Positions 63,982-64,000 of a DNA stretch of 64,000 nt are shown here, piece after piece. Position numbers and translations under genes: made by a program. The stretch's first letter is position 1. Every line of letters starts with the position of its first letter. This DNA comes from Maricaulis sp048270265 (GTDB taxonomy: Bacteria > Pseudomonadota > Alphaproteobacteria > Caulobacterales > Maricaulaceae): contig NZ_JBLWTD010000009.1 in assembly GCF_048270265.1 (NCBI RefSeq), positions 1 to 64,000 on the forward strand, written 5' to 3'. The notes under the pieces are model-generated. The model made no database searches, was not told the origin of the DNA, and worked only from the letters and a program-made list of their open reading frames with translations.

Positions 63982-64000
63982 ATGGCGAGCCTTAAGGACC
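63982..64000 (+). CDS. atpG: ATP synthase F1 gamma subunit, 5-prime end only
   Basis: Only the first six codons lie in the window (MASLKD), matching the usual gamma-subunit opening. AGGAG lies seven bases before the ATG. Position after atpA supports the call. Confidence 0.85.

Overview
The window is GC-rich, densely coded chromosomal DNA from an alphaproteobacterium. The closest fit from gene content and order is the Caulobacterales/Maricaulales side (Maricaulis- or Hyphomonadaceae-like). The pointers are the housekeeping clusters ccmABCDG, sdhCDAB, mdh/sucCD/sucAB/lpd, xerC-DUF484-priA and an atpHAG operon start, a two-lipoyl-domain SucB, and a bufferin operon of the kind known from Caulobacter. 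The taxon is inferred from content, not from a database search. I found no tRNA, rRNA, CRISPR array, transposase or prophage.

Layout. 0-2.9 kb: cytochrome c maturation genes ccmA-B-C-D-G, translationally coupled and including a 51-codon ccmD. 2.9-7.3 kb: a ParD/ParE-type pair whose toxin frame has no ordinary start codon, a MarR-like regulator with a lysine-rich tail, YciB, an EamA transporter, and a coupled pair of unknown genes (one pentapeptide-repeat-like) with composition unlike its surroundings. 7.3-14.6 kb: ftsY, mtaB, a membrane protein, a DUF885 lipoprotein, an SDR enzyme and a secreted amidohydrolase. 14.7-18.2 kb: the sdhCDAB operon with a candidate promoter and a strong terminal hairpin. 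18.3-31.5 kb: accessory genes including a seven-repeat FG-GAP protein, an acyltransferase, a Gly/Arg-tailed lipoprotein, a serine-protease autotransporter, mmsA, an iron alcohol dehydrogenase coupled to a thioesterase, and an AhpD-like gene divergent from a TetR regulator across inverted-repeat operators.

31.5-55.9 kb: a TCA-cycle neighbourhood (zapE, mdh, sucC-sucD, sucA-sucB, lpd) split by accessory DNA. The insert between mdh and sucC (about 35.3-47.0 kb) carries a TspO-like protein, a GNAT enzyme, a double USP protein, a 2OG-Fe(II) oxygenase, a membrane LytTR regulator, a duplicated DUF1036 protein, a complete bufferin operon (bufA-bufB-bufC-doxX plus a second DoxX-like gene), and two tandem paralogues that look like degenerate GGDEF-EAL proteins. 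56.1-64 kb: GNAT, xerC, DUF484, priA, terC, then atpH, atpA and the first codons of atpG.

How it works together. The core genes supply heme export for c-type cytochromes, TCA-cycle flux (succinyl-CoA synthetase, 2-oxoglutarate dehydrogenase, succinate dehydrogenase, malate dehydrogenase) and ATP synthase. The most distinctive accessory system is the bufferin operon, a RiPP-type pathway in which a multinuclear iron oxidase (DUF692/MNIO) modifies cysteines of a small exported peptide, probably for copper handling. The least described items are the degenerate GGDEF-EAL pair, the 5.8-7.3 kb coupled pair and the start-less ParE frame.
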